A DNA stretch of 64,000 nt from Limnohabitans kasalickyi (GCA_965234325.1 OZ248407.1:1426001-1490000); one strand, 5' to 3'; positions 17,836 through 27,414 are shown, counted from the first letter of the stretch. The notes: a model not told the origin generated them from the sequence alone. Translations and numbers: made by a program.

Positions 17836-18390
17836 ATGAAAACCGCTCAAGAAATCCGCGTCGGTAACGTCATCATGCACGGCAAAGACCCTATGGTCGT
17901 CCTGCGCACCGAATACCAACGCGGCGGTCGTGGCTCATCCACCGTTCGCATGAAGCTCAAAAGCCTGATCGCCAACTTCGGCACCGAAGTGGTGTTCAAG
18001 GCCGACGACAAGATGGACCAAGTCATCTTGGACAAGAAAGATTGCACCTACTCGTACTTTGCTGACCCCATGTATGTGTGCATGGACGCTGACTTCAACC
18101 AATACGAAGTAGAAGCCAGCAACATGGGCGACGCCCTGAACTACCTCGAAGACGGCATGGAACTCGAAGTGGTGTTCTACGACGAGAAAGCTATCTCTGT
18201 CGAGTTGCCCACCAACGTCGTGCGCGAAATCACTTGGACTGAGCCTGCTGTCAAAGGCGACACCTCAGGCAAAGTGTTGAAGCCCGCCAAGATCGCAACT
18301 GGCTTCGAAGTGGCTGTGCCCTTGTTTGTGGCTCAAGGCGACAAGATCGAAGTGGACACACGCACCGGCGAATACCGCAAACGCGTCTAA
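17836..18390 (+). CDS. efp: Translation elongation factor P
   Basis: Binds ribosomes stalled at consecutive prolines and promotes peptide bond formation. The 184-residue length is standard. Domain I carries the modification loop RGGRGSST with Arg at position 32, the rhamnosylated residue in EarP-type organisms, instead of lysine. Domains II and III are complete and end TRTGEYRKRV. The earP gene just upstream is its modifying enzyme. A strong terminator follows. Confidence 0.98.
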   Translation: MKTAQEIRVGNVIMHGKDPMVVLRTEYQRGGRGSSTVRMKLKSLIANFGTEVVFKADDKMDQVILDKKDCTYSYFADPMYVCMDADFNQYEVEASNMGDALNYLEDGMELEVVFYDEKAISVELPTNVVREITWTEPAVKGDTSGKVLKPAKIATGFEVAVPLFVAQGDKIEVDTRTGEYRKRV

Positions 18391-18411
18391 GCCTTCAATG
18401 CTTAGCAAATC

Positions 18412-18436
18412 AAAGGCTCCTGCGGGGGCCTTTTTT
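18412..18436 (+). terminator. Rho-independent terminator after efp
   Basis: GGCTCC and GGGGCC pair (one G-T) around loop TGCG and are followed by TTTTTT. It lies 25-46 bases after the efp stop. Confidence 0.85.
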
Positions 18437-18471
18437 CATGGTGCAACGTGACCTGCCATTAACATCCACAC

Positions 18472-19335
18472 ATGGACGGCACACTTAACCCACACGATAA
18501 AAATCTCTCCGAAGCTTGGGAGACCCTCAAGGCACAACACGACAATGGCGACGGATTGCGCCCCCAGTCCAACCGACTGGCTTTTGCAGATCCTGAGTTT
18601 TTAATGCGTCGCGAAACACGCGGCATTCGGTTTCAGCTGGAAATGCTCAAACCCGATCTGGCGCAGCAAGACCATGGCATTGAGCACACCGTGGTGGTGT
18701 TTGGCAGCGCACGTTTTCGAAGTGAAGACATCGCACTCGCAGAGCTTGAAAAAGCCCAGCGTTCAGGCGATGCCCAAGCACTCCAGCGAGCGCAAACCTT
18801 GGTGCGCAATGCACACTTCTACGAGCAAGCACGCCAACTCGGAAGCATCATCACGCGCTACAGCATGGACCAACATGCGGACCACAAGTTGTTTGTCTGC
18901 ACAGGCGGCGGGCCAGGCATCATGGAAGCAGCCAACCGTGGCGCCCATGAAGTAGGTGGCATCAGCGTAGGCCTCAACATCGCACTGCCACACGAACAAA
19001 ACCCCAACCCCTACATCACCGAGGGTTTGAGCTTCAAGTTTCACTACTTTGCCCTGCGCAAAATGCACTTCATGATGCGAGCCAAAGCCTTGGTAGCGTT
19101 CCCGGGTGGCTTTGGCACACTGGACGAGTTGTTTGAAACCCTCACCTTGATTCAGTGTAAAAAAGTCAAACCCGTGCCCATCGTGCTGTTTGGGTCTGAC
19201 TACTGGAAACGCTTGTTCAACCCAGAAGTCTTGGTGGAAGAAGGCGCTATTGCCGCCGACGATTTGAAATTGTTCAAGTACGTCGACAGTGTGGACGACG
19301 CTTGGAACGTCATTCGTGCTTTTTACCAACTCTGA
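18472..19335 (+). CDS. LOG-family (TIGR00730-type) Rossmann protein
   Basis: Members of this family act as nucleotide 5'-monophosphate phosphoribohydrolases, releasing bases such as cytokinins or purines from NMPs. The 287-residue protein has an N-terminal extension of about 75 residues, then the fold VVVFGSARF, the GGGPGIMEAANRGAHEVGG motif and PGGFGTLDELFETLTLIQ, which together form the active site. The extended N-terminus places it with the longer type II-like bacterial LOG proteins rather than with the 190-residue form. Its end overlaps the convergent MFS gene by 26 bases. Substrate cannot be read from sequence. Confidence 0.88.
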   Translation: MDGTLNPHDKNLSEAWETLKAQHDNGDGLRPQSNRLAFADPEFLMRRETRGIRFQLEMLKPDLAQQDHGIEHTVVVFGSARFRSEDIALAELEKAQRSGDAQALQRAQTLVRNAHFYEQARQLGSIITRYSMDQHADHKLFVCTGGGPGIMEAANRGAHEVGGISVGLNIALPHEQNPNPYITEGLSFKFHYFALRKMHFMMRAKALVAFPGGFGTLDELFETLTLIQCKKVKPVPIVLFGSDYWKRLFNPEVLVEEGAIAADDLKLFKYVDSVDDAWNVIRAFYQL

Positions 19336-20461
19336 GTAAATACGCACTGCGTGAGCCCAAGCCCACGACGGCGGAGACGCACCAAAACACGCCACCAATG
19401 CCGATCACCGTACCGGCTGCACCAAACAAAATCGGCATCAGCACGCTGGACGCGTTGATGCCCATCAAGCGCAAACCCAACGCCTCTCCATGACGGTGCT
19501 CGGGGGTGATTTGATGCAACGTACTCATCAGCATTGGCTGCACCGAGCCCAATGACAGTCCTAACATCACAGAGCAAACGCCCATGGTCCAAGCCGTGTG
19601 CATGAGGGGATAAATTCCCAGCAAAGCCGCCGTAACCAGCATGGCCGCCGTAATCACGTGCCACTCTTGCAGGCGGGCAGCCAAGATCGGTAACAACATG
19701 CGAATCAGCGCAGCGGCTATGGCAAAACCACCCAGAATGGAGCCAATGGCTGAGGCACTCAAGCCTCGCTCATGGCCCAAGATGGGCACGACGAACGTGT
19801 GCACGTCCCAGCAAGCTGACAAAAACCAGTTCACCATCAACATACGGCGAAACATCAGGTCGTTCAGCAAGTCCCATGCGCGGTTTTTTTCATGGCCCTC
19901 AGGTTTGACCAAAGGGGGCAACTCTCGTGCATGGCGAATGCACAACCACCCCAAAAGTGGCAACACGGCCATCGCCGCATACGCCCATTGAAAACTGGCG
20001 TGGTCAATCAACAGGCCTGCTGTGAAGGGCCCGATGAAGTTAGAAAACGCGGGCCCAATCGACAGCCAACTGAAAGCCTGCTTCATCTGCGACGTATCTT
20101 TTGCCGCTCGGCCCACATGGCGTTGAAGCGCAATGATGGCCCCACCCGTAGCACCGCCAGTCAACAAAGCGCTGACACACAAGACCGGAAAAATCGGCCA
20201 TAAAGCAGCCATGCCAGCCCCTACGAAGGCCATCAACACGCTCCACATAACAGGGCGTTTGAGGCCGTGAACATCGGCATAACGCCCTGCGGGCAAGGCT
20301 AAGAAAACTTGGGTCAAGGCGAACATCGCCAGCAGCACACCCACAGCAGCCTCGCTTTGACCACTGCGCAAGGCCATCAGGGGCGCTGCCATCCGCATGC
20401 CGGCCATACAGGCATGCAAACAAATTTGCCCCGCAATTAAAAGTGTGAGTTCACGCCTCAC
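19310..20461 (-). CDS. MFS transporter
   Basis: A 383-residue membrane protein with about 12 hydrophobic segments and the MFS loop motif PAGRYADVHGLKRPV after the second helix. A central cytoplasmic loop (ARELPPLVKPEGHEKNRAWD) divides the halves. Substrate is not recognisable; the small size and motif pattern resemble drug or sugar exporter-like MFS proteins. The ATG overlaps the rmuC stop by four bases, so it is coupled to the long minus-strand gene run upstream. Its stop overlaps the LOG gene on the other strand. Confidence 0.85.
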   Translation of the reverse strand: MRRELTLLIAGQICLHACMAGMRMAAPLMALRSGQSEAAVGVLLAMFALTQVFLALPAGRYADVHGLKRPVMWSVLMAFVGAGMAALWPIFPVLCVSALLTGGATGGAIIALQRHVGRAAKDTSQMKQAFSWLSIGPAFSNFIGPFTAGLLIDHASFQWAYAAMAVLPLLGWLCIRHARELPPLVKPEGHEKNRAWDLLNDLMFRRMLMVNWFLSACWDVHTFVVPILGHERGLSASAIGSILGGFAIAAALIRMLLPILAARLQEWHVITAAMLVTAALLGIYPLMHTAWTMGVCSVMLGLSLGSVQPMLMSTLHQITPEHRHGEALGLRLMGINASSVLMPILFGAAGTVIGIGGVFWCVSAVVGLGSRSAYLLRVGKKHE

Positions 20462-21735
20462 ACTTGGGCATCCGAGTCATCCAAGGCCTCGTCAAACTTA
20501 GGCAACAGCGCTTGCGCCTCCGCGTCGGGCAAGGCCTCCACGTTTTTCAAGGCACGGCGCATTTGGCGGCTGCGTGTGTCGGCACGATCCAAGGTGTCTG
20601 CCGCTTTTTGCACTTGCTCGCGCACCTTCTCGACCCAATCGCCATAACGCTCGAACTCGGTTTTGACCGCGCCCAACACCTTCCACACTTCAGAGGCTTG
20701 TTGCTCCAATGCCAACGTGCGAAAGCCCATGTGCAAACTGTTGAGCATGGCCAACAGCGTGGTGGGGCCCGCCAAGGTGACGCGGTAATCGCGTTGCAAA
20801 CTGTCCATCAAGCCGGGGCGACGCAGCACCTCGGCATACAGCCCTTCGATGGGCAAAAACAAAATCGCGAAGTCGGTGGTGTGAGGCGGTGCCAAATAGC
20901 TCTCGGCAATGCTCTTGGCCTCGGTGCGAATACGCGTCTCCAAGGCCTTGGCAGACACCTCTGCCGCCACGGTATCGGCACGGTCATGGGCATCGAGCAA
21001 ACGCTCGTAATCTTCCCGCGGAAACTTGGCATCAATGGGCAGCCAGACGGGCTCACCGTCGGCACCACCTCGGCCAGGAAAGCGAATGGCAAAGTCCACG
21101 CGCTGGTTGCTGCGGGGTTTGGTCTCGACCTGTTTGGCGTATTGCTCCACCGTCAATACTTGCTCCAACAGGGCTTCGAGTTGCACCTCGCCAAACATGC
21201 CGCGTGTTTTCACGTTGGTCAACACGCGCTGCAAACTGCCTACGCCATCGGCGAGTTTTTGCATTTGCCCCAAGCCGTTGTGCACTTGCTCTAAGCGCTC
21301 GGCCACCTGCTTGAAGCTCTCGGACAAGCGCTTCTCCAACGTGGTCTGAAGTTTTTCGTCGACCGTTCGACGCATTTCGTCCAGCTTGTCGGCGTTGCTC
21401 TTTTGCAATTGCTGAAGCTGTTGGTTCAACGTATCGCTGATGGTGGTTTGCATCAAACTCAGTTGCTGAACTTGGCTTTGCTGAAAACTGGCCAAGGTTT
21501 GTGTCAACTCTTGCCGTCCACCACGCGATGATTCGGTGATCTCAAAACGCAACTCCCGCTCCACACGCTCCAACTTGTCTTGCACATTCAGCATGCTTTG
21601 TTGCAACGCCAAAGATTGCGCCAGTGCTTGTGATTGCGCATCGTCTTGGTTGCCTGAACCCGAGCGTCTCAGCAACACCACCAACAGCAATGCATTGACC
21701 AAGCCAATACATACGGCAATCCAAACTTCCATCAC
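20458..21735 (-). CDS. rmuC: DNA recombination protein RmuC
   Basis: Putative nuclease-fold protein that limits rearrangement between inverted repeats. The 425-residue protein starts with one membrane-spanning segment (WIAVCIGLVNALLLVVLL), followed by a long coiled coil to about 150 that is rich in Gln and Leu. The conserved RmuC domain contains VKTRGMFGEVQLEALLEQ, PIDAKFPREDYERL and FLPIEGLYAEVLR. It overlaps the 2-hydroxyacid dehydrogenase stop and the MFS start by four bases each. Confidence 0.95.
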   Translation of the reverse strand: MMEVWIAVCIGLVNALLLVVLLRRSGSGNQDDAQSQALAQSLALQQSMLNVQDKLERVERELRFEITESSRGGRQELTQTLASFQQSQVQQLSLMQTTISDTLNQQLQQLQKSNADKLDEMRRTVDEKLQTTLEKRLSESFKQVAERLEQVHNGLGQMQKLADGVGSLQRVLTNVKTRGMFGEVQLEALLEQVLTVEQYAKQVETKPRSNQRVDFAIRFPGRGGADGEPVWLPIDAKFPREDYERLLDAHDRADTVAAEVSAKALETRIRTEAKSIAESYLAPPHTTDFAILFLPIEGLYAEVLRRPGLMDSLQRDYRVTLAGPTTLLAMLNSLHMGFRTLALEQQASEVWKVLGAVKTEFERYGDWVEKVREQVQKAADTLDRADTRSRQMRRALKNVEALPDAEAQALLPKFDEALDDSDAQV

Positions 21736-22706
21736 GCGCCAACTGTGTTGAGCGGCGTCAGCGGTTTGCCTTGCGTGAAATAGCTGATCAAGTTGTCAGC
21801 CGCTAAGTTGGCCATGGCCATGCGCGTGGCGATCGACGCACTGGCAATGTGAGGCGTCAGCACGATGTTGGGCACGGTCAACAAATCGGGGTGCACTTTG
21901 GGCTCGCCCTCAAACACATCCAAACCGGCGGCCGCAATGCGACGCTCACGCAGCGCAACAGCCAACGCTGCATCGTCCACGATGCCACCGCGTGCGATGT
22001 TGACCAAAGTGGCTGTGGGCTTCATCTGCGCCAACTCTGCCGCACCGATGGTGTGGTGCGAAGCCGCGCTGTAAGGCACGACCAACATCACATGGTCAGC
22101 GCTGCGCAGCAGCTCTTCTTTGCTCACGTAAGTTGCGCCGCATTGGGCTTCGAGTTCGGGGCTAAGGCGCGAGCGGTTGTGATAAATCACCTTCATGCCA
22201 AAACCATGTGCACCACGCTTGGCGATGCCTTGGCCAATGCGGCCCATGCCCAAAATGCCCAAAGTGCTGCCGTGCACTTCTGCGCCCGCAAACATGTCGT
22301 AGCGCCATTGCGTCCACTCGCCGCGACGCAAGTAATGTTCGCTCTCGGTCAAGCGGCGGGCGGTGGCCATCAGCAACGCAAAGCCGAAATCAGCGGTGGT
22401 CTCGGTCAACACATCGGGCGTGTTGCTGGCTTGCACACCGTGAGCCGTCATGGCAGTCACGTCAAAGTTGTTGTAGCCCACGGCCATGTTTGCCACAGCT
22501 TTCACACTGGGGCAAGCCTTGAGCACCTCTGCATCCACAGGGTCAGAACCCGTGGTGAGCGCGCCAGCATGCTGCGACAGCGCTTGCGTCCACGACGCCT
22601 TGGTCCAGGCTGTATCGGCTTGGTTGTCGGTCACGTCAAAGTGCTCGCGCAAGCGCGTTAACACTTCTTCAAAAATGGGACGAGCAACGATGATTTTGGG
22701 TTTCAT
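21732..22706 (-). CDS. D-2-hydroxyacid dehydrogenase (glyoxylate/hydroxypyruvate reductase type)
   Basis: NAD(P)H-dependent enzyme of the D-isomer 2-hydroxyacid dehydrogenase family. The 324-residue protein has the nucleotide motif GILGMGRIGQGIAKRGA near 150 and HNRSRL after the second strand, where the Arg suggests NADPH use. Catalytic Arg is in NIARGGIVDD, Glu in DVFEGEPKVHPDL and His in LTPHIASAS. This set and the sequence of the VGYNNFDV loop fit glyoxylate/hydroxypyruvate reductases best. Translationally coupled to rmuC by a four-base overlap. Confidence 0.88.
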   Translation of the reverse strand: MKPKIIVARPIFEEVLTRLREHFDVTDNQADTAWTKASWTQALSQHAGALTTGSDPVDAEVLKACPSVKAVANMAVGYNNFDVTAMTAHGVQASNTPDVLTETTADFGFALLMATARRLTESEHYLRRGEWTQWRYDMFAGAEVHGSTLGILGMGRIGQGIAKRGAHGFGMKVIYHNRSRLSPELEAQCGATYVSKEELLRSADHVMLVVPYSAASHHTIGAAELAQMKPTATLVNIARGGIVDDAALAVALRERRIAAAGLDVFEGEPKVHPDLLTVPNIVLTPHIASASIATRMAMANLAADNLISYFTQGKPLTPLNTVGA

Positions 22707-22724
22707 AGAAATACTTTCAATGCG

Positions 22725-24014
22725 TCAATGTGTCAAGGCGTATTCAGCGATGTAGAAAAATGCGCCAGCAAAATAGCCCATGAGCGCCAAGCCACTGATT
22801 TTTTTGACGTACCAAATAAAATCAATGCGCTCTAAGCCCATAGCGGCCACACCAGCAGCGGAACCAATGATAAGAATCGACCCTCCAGTTCCTGCGCAAT
22901 AAGCCAAGAACTCCCACAAGAAACTGTCTGCGGGGTATTGGGCCAAGCTGTACATCCCCATGGACGCAGCCACCAACGGTACGTTATCGACTATGGCGCT
23001 GACCAAACCAATGATCATGACAATCACATCTTGGCGCCCAACGGTTTGATCTAACCAAGCCGCCACATTCGACAAGATGTGTGTGTGCTCCAAAGTTGCG
23101 ACGGACAACAAAATACCGACAAAGAAAACAATAGAGGGCATGTCGATTTTCGACAAAGCGTGGGTCAAAGAAAGGTGCTGCTTGTGCTCGTTTAGTTTTT
23201 CACGATGCACCACATCTCCCACAAACCACAGCACACCCAAACCAAACAAAACGCCCATGAAAGGTGGAAGATGCGTCCATGTTTTAAAAGCAGGGACGGC
23301 AACCAAAATACCCAAACCCAAAAAAAACATCAAATTGCGCTCAAACGCTGTGGTTTGATGTTCTGTGTCCAACAAAGTCTGGGCAACGGGTGACACTACC
23401 TGTTGTCCTTTCAACCAAAAGCTCGTGACGACCAAGGGAACCAGCAAGTTCACCAACGATGGCAAGAACAAGCCTTTGATAATTTCGACCGCAGTGATCT
23501 GGCCACCAATCCACAGCATGGTGGTTGTGACGTCGCCAATGGGCGACCAAGCGCCGCCCGCATTGGCAGCGATCACGATGATGCCTGCGAAGAACAATCG
23601 GTCATCGCGTTTTTCTAGCAGCTTCTTCATCAAGGAAACCATCACGATGGTGGTGGTCAAGTTGTCCAAGATCGAACTCAAGAAAAACGTCACAAACCCA
23701 ACGAGCCACATCAGGCTGGATAGCTTCGTGGTTTGAATGCGCGACGTGATGACCTCAAACCCTTGGTGCGCATCCACCACCTCCACAATCGCCATCGCGC
23801 CCATTAGAAAGAACACGATTTGTGCTGTGCTGACAAGCGACTCGTTCAGATGTTCGCCCACCAGATGCGCGTCGCCCGTGTTGACGGCGTATAAGGTCCA
23901 TAACAAACCTGCGCCCAACAAAGCGGAAGCCGATTTGTTAATTTTTAGCGAGTGCTCAAAGGCAATGGCCGCATAAGTAATGATGAAAATCAGAATCAGT
24001 GCATTCAACATCAT
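22725..24014 (-). CDS. nhaD: NhaD-type Na+/H+ antiporter
   Basis: Inner-membrane sodium/proton exchanger of the ion transporter superfamily. The 429-residue protein has about 12 hydrophobic segments. Family motifs include FFLSSILDNLTTTIVMVSL, ANAGGAWSPIGDVTTTMLW and the second-half counterpart SAIVDNVPLVAASMGMY; the Asp and Asn residues in the half-helices are the ion site. SCAGTGGS-like sequence (YCAGTGGSILIIGS) follows. It sits 14 bases after pncB on the same strand and 18 before the hydroxyacid dehydrogenase. Confidence 0.92.
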   Translation of the reverse strand: MMLNALILIFIITYAAIAFEHSLKINKSASALLGAGLLWTLYAVNTGDAHLVGEHLNESLVSTAQIVFFLMGAMAIVEVVDAHQGFEVITSRIQTTKLSSLMWLVGFVTFFLSSILDNLTTTIVMVSLMKKLLEKRDDRLFFAGIIVIAANAGGAWSPIGDVTTTMLWIGGQITAVEIIKGLFLPSLVNLLVPLVVTSFWLKGQQVVSPVAQTLLDTEHQTTAFERNLMFFLGLGILVAVPAFKTWTHLPPFMGVLFGLGVLWFVGDVVHREKLNEHKQHLSLTHALSKIDMPSIVFFVGILLSVATLEHTHILSNVAAWLDQTVGRQDVIVMIIGLVSAIVDNVPLVAASMGMYSLAQYPADSFLWEFLAYCAGTGGSILIIGSAAGVAAMGLERIDFIWYVKKISGLALMGYFAGAFFYIAEYALTH

Positions 24015-24027
24015 TTTCCTTCAAGCA

Positions 24028-25212
24028 TCACGCAGGTTGCACGATGCCAAACACTTGGCGCAAATAGGCCAAATATTTTTCGTCATCACACATGCCTTTG
24101 CCAGGCGTGTCTGACAACTTAGCCACCGGCTGGCCATTGCACTGCGTCATCTTGATGACGATTTGCAGCGGCTCGTAACCCAAGTCATTCGTCAGGTTGG
24201 TGCCAATGCCAAACGCGAGTTGGCAGCGGCCTCTGAACTGTTGATACAACGCAATGATTTTTTCGACCGTCAGGCCGTCTGAAAAAATTAAGGTCTTGGT
24301 CATGGGGTCTACGCGGTTGTTGCGGTAGTGCGCAATCATGCGCTCGCCCCATGTGAAAGGGTCACCACTGTCGTGGCGCGCCCCATCAAACAACTTGCAG
24401 AAGTACATGTCGAAGTCACGCAAAAACGGCTCAATGCCGTAGACGTCACTCAACGCAATCCCTAAGTCGCCTCGGTACTCACGCGCCCATGTCTCGAACC
24501 CAAACACTTGGCTATCGCGCAAACGAGGCCCCAAAGCTTGGCAAGCCTGCAAGTATTCGTGCGCCATCGTGCCCAAAGGTGTGAGGCCCAACTTCATGGC
24601 AAACAACGCATTGCTGGTGCCCGCCAACTGACCTTGCGCGCCGGTGCCTAATTTGGCGGTCAACACGCGCAGCAACTCTTCGTGCCAAGCGCGTGAAAAG
24701 CGACGGCGGGTGCCGTAGTCGGCAATTTTCAAATCGCTCAAACGCTCCGCGTGCAGGGCTTCAATTTTCTGGTCTAAGCGTTTGCGGCCCTCGATGAAAT
24801 CGGGCACTTTTTGGGTGTTGCGAAAGTACACCTCGTTGACAATGGCGAGCACCGGAATCTCAAACAAGATCGTGTGCAGCCAAGGCCCATGAATGCTGAT
24901 CTCTAACTCGCCACTGGGCAAGGGCGTGACGTCGATGTACTTTTCGTTGAGATGAAACAGACCCAAGAAATCGACGAAATCACTTTTGATAAACCTCAGA
25001 CTTCGCAACCAAGCCAGCTCCGCATCTTGAAAATGCAAGCTGCACAAGGAGCGAATTTCGTCACGAATCTCTTGCGCATACGGCGCCAAATTCACGCCCG
25101 GGTTACGACACTTGAATTTGTAGGAAACCTGCGCGCTCGGAAACTGATGCAGCACGGCCTGCATCATGGTGAATTTGTACAGGTCGGTGTCGAGCAGGCT
25201 GGTGATGATCAT
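24028..25212 (-). CDS. pncB: Nicotinate phosphoribosyltransferase
   Basis: NAD salvage enzyme converting nicotinate and PRPP to nicotinate mononucleotide. With ATG 25212 the protein has 394 residues and the usual N-terminus MIITSLLDTDLYKFTMMQA. Other motifs: ADYGTRRRFSRAWHEE around the catalytic region, GTSNALFAMKLGLTPLGTMAHE, and KLFDGARHDSGDPFTW with IFSDGLTVEKI. An 11-residue upstream extension is possible but atypical. It is 20 bases after the nitroreductase stop and belongs to the long minus-strand run. Confidence 0.96.
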   Translation of the reverse strand: MIITSLLDTDLYKFTMMQAVLHQFPSAQVSYKFKCRNPGVNLAPYAQEIRDEIRSLCSLHFQDAELAWLRSLRFIKSDFVDFLGLFHLNEKYIDVTPLPSGELEISIHGPWLHTILFEIPVLAIVNEVYFRNTQKVPDFIEGRKRLDQKIEALHAERLSDLKIADYGTRRRFSRAWHEELLRVLTAKLGTGAQGQLAGTSNALFAMKLGLTPLGTMAHEYLQACQALGPRLRDSQVFGFETWAREYRGDLGIALSDVYGIEPFLRDFDMYFCKLFDGARHDSGDPFTWGERMIAHYRNNRVDPMTKTLIFSDGLTVEKIIALYQQFRGRCQLAFGIGTNLTNDLGYEPLQIVIKMTQCNGQPVAKLSDTPGKGMCDDEKYLAYLRQVFGIVQPA

Positions 25213-25232
25213 CGGGTATTGGCTCTTAAAAC

Positions 25233-25943
25233 TTAGTCCACCCAATGGGTGAACTCTGCCACCGGCACGCGTGGTGTCGTGAAGGTGTTGACCTTGTCGC
25301 TCTCGTCAGCCCAACCTAAAGACAAACCACACACCAACATCTCGCCTTCCCCCGCACCAATGTGCGGCAAGATGATGCTGTGAAAACTGTTCCAGGCCGC
25401 TTGCGGGCAGGTGTGCAGGCCACGCGCACGCGCCGCCAACATGATGTTTTGCACAAACATGCCGTAGTCAAACATGGAGCCCCGGCCCATCACGGGGTTG
25501 ATGGTGAACATCAAGCCGACAGGCGCATCAAAGAACTTGAAGTTACGTTGGCTTTGCAGATGCATCTGCTCTTTGTCGGCCTTGCCAATGCCCAACAAAC
25601 CGTACAAGCCCCAACCGTTTTCACGACGACGGTCGATGAAAGGGCTGATCCACTGCTTGGGGTAGTAGTCGTATTGCTCTTGGTATTGCTGCGCCAGTTC
25701 TGGGTTGGCGCGAATGGCTTCGTGCGCGGCACACACTTTGTCGACCAAGCTGTCTCGACTCTCGCCTTGCAGTACATACACCTGCCAAGGCTGGGTGTTG
25801 GTGCCCGAGGGCGCGCGGCTGGCCACTTGCAAAATCTCGGTGATCAATTCGCGCGACACGGGCTGCTGCGTGAACGCGCGGGCCGACATGCGCGAGGTGA
25901 TGGCGTGGTCAACGGCGGCGATGTTCTCAGATGGGGTGCTCAT
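25233..25943 (-). CDS. FMN-dependent nitroreductase-family protein
   Basis: The 236-residue protein has the nitroreductase fold: N-terminal SRMSARAFTQQPV binding FMN phosphate, then ASRAPSGTNTQPWQVYVL, and C-terminal LHTCPQAAWNSF with MLVCGLSLGWADE. Such enzymes use NAD(P)H to reduce nitroaromatics or quinones, but physiological substrates vary widely. The YYPKQWISPFIDRRRENGWGLYGLLGI insert follows the BluB/PnbA-like pattern loosely. ATG 25943 overlaps the thioesterase stop by four bases. Substrate unknown. Confidence 0.87.
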   Translation of the reverse strand: MSTPSENIAAVDHAITSRMSARAFTQQPVSRELITEILQVASRAPSGTNTQPWQVYVLQGESRDSLVDKVCAAHEAIRANPELAQQYQEQYDYYPKQWISPFIDRRRENGWGLYGLLGIGKADKEQMHLQSQRNFKFFDAPVGLMFTINPVMGRGSMFDYGMFVQNIMLAARARGLHTCPQAAWNSFHSIILPHIGAGEGEMLVCGLSLGWADESDKVNTFTTPRVPVAEFTHWVD

Positions 25944-26389
25944 ACCATAGTCTCCAAAACAGTTTTTAAATTTAAAGGCAGTGCCTTCACAGGCCTGCGG
26001 TTTTCTTTGTCGACATAGACGTGCACAAAGTGCCCGTGTGCGGCGCACAATTCAGCGCCTTGCGCAAACAAGCCCACCTCATAGCGCACGCTGGACGAGC
26101 CCAGCTTGGCCACACGAATGCCGGCTTCAATGGTTTGCGGAAAAGCCAAAGGTGAGAAGTAGTTGCATTGGGTTTCAATCACCAAGCCGATCGTGTCGCC
26201 GTGATGAATGTCCAATGCGCCCTGCTCCATCAAATGCGCGTTCACCGCCGTGTCAAACCAGCTGTAGTACACAACGTTGTTGACATGGCCGTAGGCGTCG
26301 TTGTCCATCCAACGCGTGGTGATGGTGCGAAAGACCTTGAAGGCGCTGCGCGGCTGTGCTTGGGGGCGTGCAGAAGTGGAAGTCGTCAT
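25940..26389 (-). CDS. Hotdog-fold acyl-CoA thioesterase
   Basis: A 149-residue protein of the 4-hydroxybenzoyl-CoA thioesterase/YbgC group that hydrolyses acyl-CoA esters. The catalytic Asp lies in RWMDNDAYGHVNNVVYYSWFD, the typical DxxGHVNN(A/V) motif. ETQCNYFSPLAF and HVYVDKENRRPVKAL complete the fold. It overlaps its upstream (HDAC-like) and downstream (nitroreductase) neighbours by four bases each, so the three are translationally linked. Confidence 0.9.
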   Translation of the reverse strand: MTTSTSARPQAQPRSAFKVFRTITTRWMDNDAYGHVNNVVYYSWFDTAVNAHLMEQGALDIHHGDTIGLVIETQCNYFSPLAFPQTIEAGIRVAKLGSSSVRYEVGLFAQGAELCAAHGHFVHVYVDKENRRPVKALPLNLKTVLETMV

Positions 26390-27321
26390 ACAGCTAGATT
26401 TTGCCAGCGTCGCGCATACGCCTGGGCGACACGGTAGGTGTTGACTTGCACGCGAACTGTGTCTTCAATTTGGTGGCCGTAGCCACCTGCCATGCAAAAC
26501 GCCAACGGAACGCGTTGTGACCAAGCCCAATCGAAGACGCGCCGATCTCGGGCCTCTAAGCCGTCAAAGCTCAGCTTGAGTCGTCCCAAGCGATCGCCCT
26601 CATGCGGATCGGCACCTGCGAGATAAATCACCAAGTTTGGCGTGAACCGCGACGCCAACTCAGCGAGGGCGAGATCTAAAGCGTGCAGGTAAGCATCGTC
26701 ATCACAGCCATCGGGCAATTCGACATCCAAATCGCTCGCTTCTTTGGCAAAAGGAAAATTCCGCGCCCCGTGCAGGGACAAGGTAAACACGTTCTTGTCG
26801 TTGGCAAAGATGTGTGCTGAGCCGTTGCCCTGATGCACATCCAGGTCAATGATGGCCACATTCAGCGGGTGCACATGGCTGCGCGCCCACTCGGCCTGCA
26901 TCAGCCGCGCAGCCACTGCTGCGTCATTGAACACACAAAAACCACTCCCTCGGTCTGCGTAAGCGTGGTGCGTGCCGCCTGCCAAATTGGCCGAGACACC
27001 CTCTGCACCGAACAAAACCGCGCGCGCTGCCATCACCGTGGCACCGACTGAGCGGCGCGATCGTTCCACCATGGCCTCAGACCACGGAAAGCCAATTTCC
27101 CTTTGCGCCGCAGCGCTTAACGTGCCCTGCACCACCGACTGAACATAGCTCGGCGTGTGCACCAATGCCAACTCGCCATCGCTGGCAGGCCCCGCCACCG
27201 CCATCGCCACCTCAGGTAACGCCAAGGCGAGGCGATCACGCAACAAACGGTACTTCGCCATGGGAAAGCGATGGCCTTCGGGCAAAGGCAAGACAAATTG
27301 ATCGGAATAAAAGGCACGCAT
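26386..27321 (-). CDS. Histone deacetylase-family (class II-like) protein
   Basis: Zinc-dependent amidohydrolase of the HDAC/acetoin utilisation/polyamine deacetylase superfamily. With ATG 27321 it has 311 residues. The catalytic His pair is in GGTHHAYADRGSGFCVFND, zinc ligands in IIDLDVHQGNG and LAGADPHEGDRLGRLKLS, and the terminal AGGYG is present. All catalytic positions appear intact, so it should be active. Bacterial members may deacetylate polyamines, proteins or small metabolites; the sequence does not tell which. First gene of the minus-strand run toward 19.3 kb. Confidence 0.9.
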   Translation of the reverse strand: MRAFYSDQFVLPLPEGHRFPMAKYRLLRDRLALALPEVAMAVAGPASDGELALVHTPSYVQSVVQGTLSAAAQREIGFPWSEAMVERSRRSVGATVMAARAVLFGAEGVSANLAGGTHHAYADRGSGFCVFNDAAVAARLMQAEWARSHVHPLNVAIIDLDVHQGNGSAHIFANDKNVFTLSLHGARNFPFAKEASDLDVELPDGCDDDAYLHALDLALAELASRFTPNLVIYLAGADPHEGDRLGRLKLSFDGLEARDRRVFDWAWSQRVPLAFCMAGGYGHQIEDTVRVQVNTYRVAQAYARRWQNLAV

Positions 27322-27414
27322 GGGCGAACGGGATGAAGCGGCAATGGCTTGATTGTGACCAAGACGCGAAACCTCACGCATTTAGAACGACACCTCTAAA
27401 CCGCCGCCAAGGCC

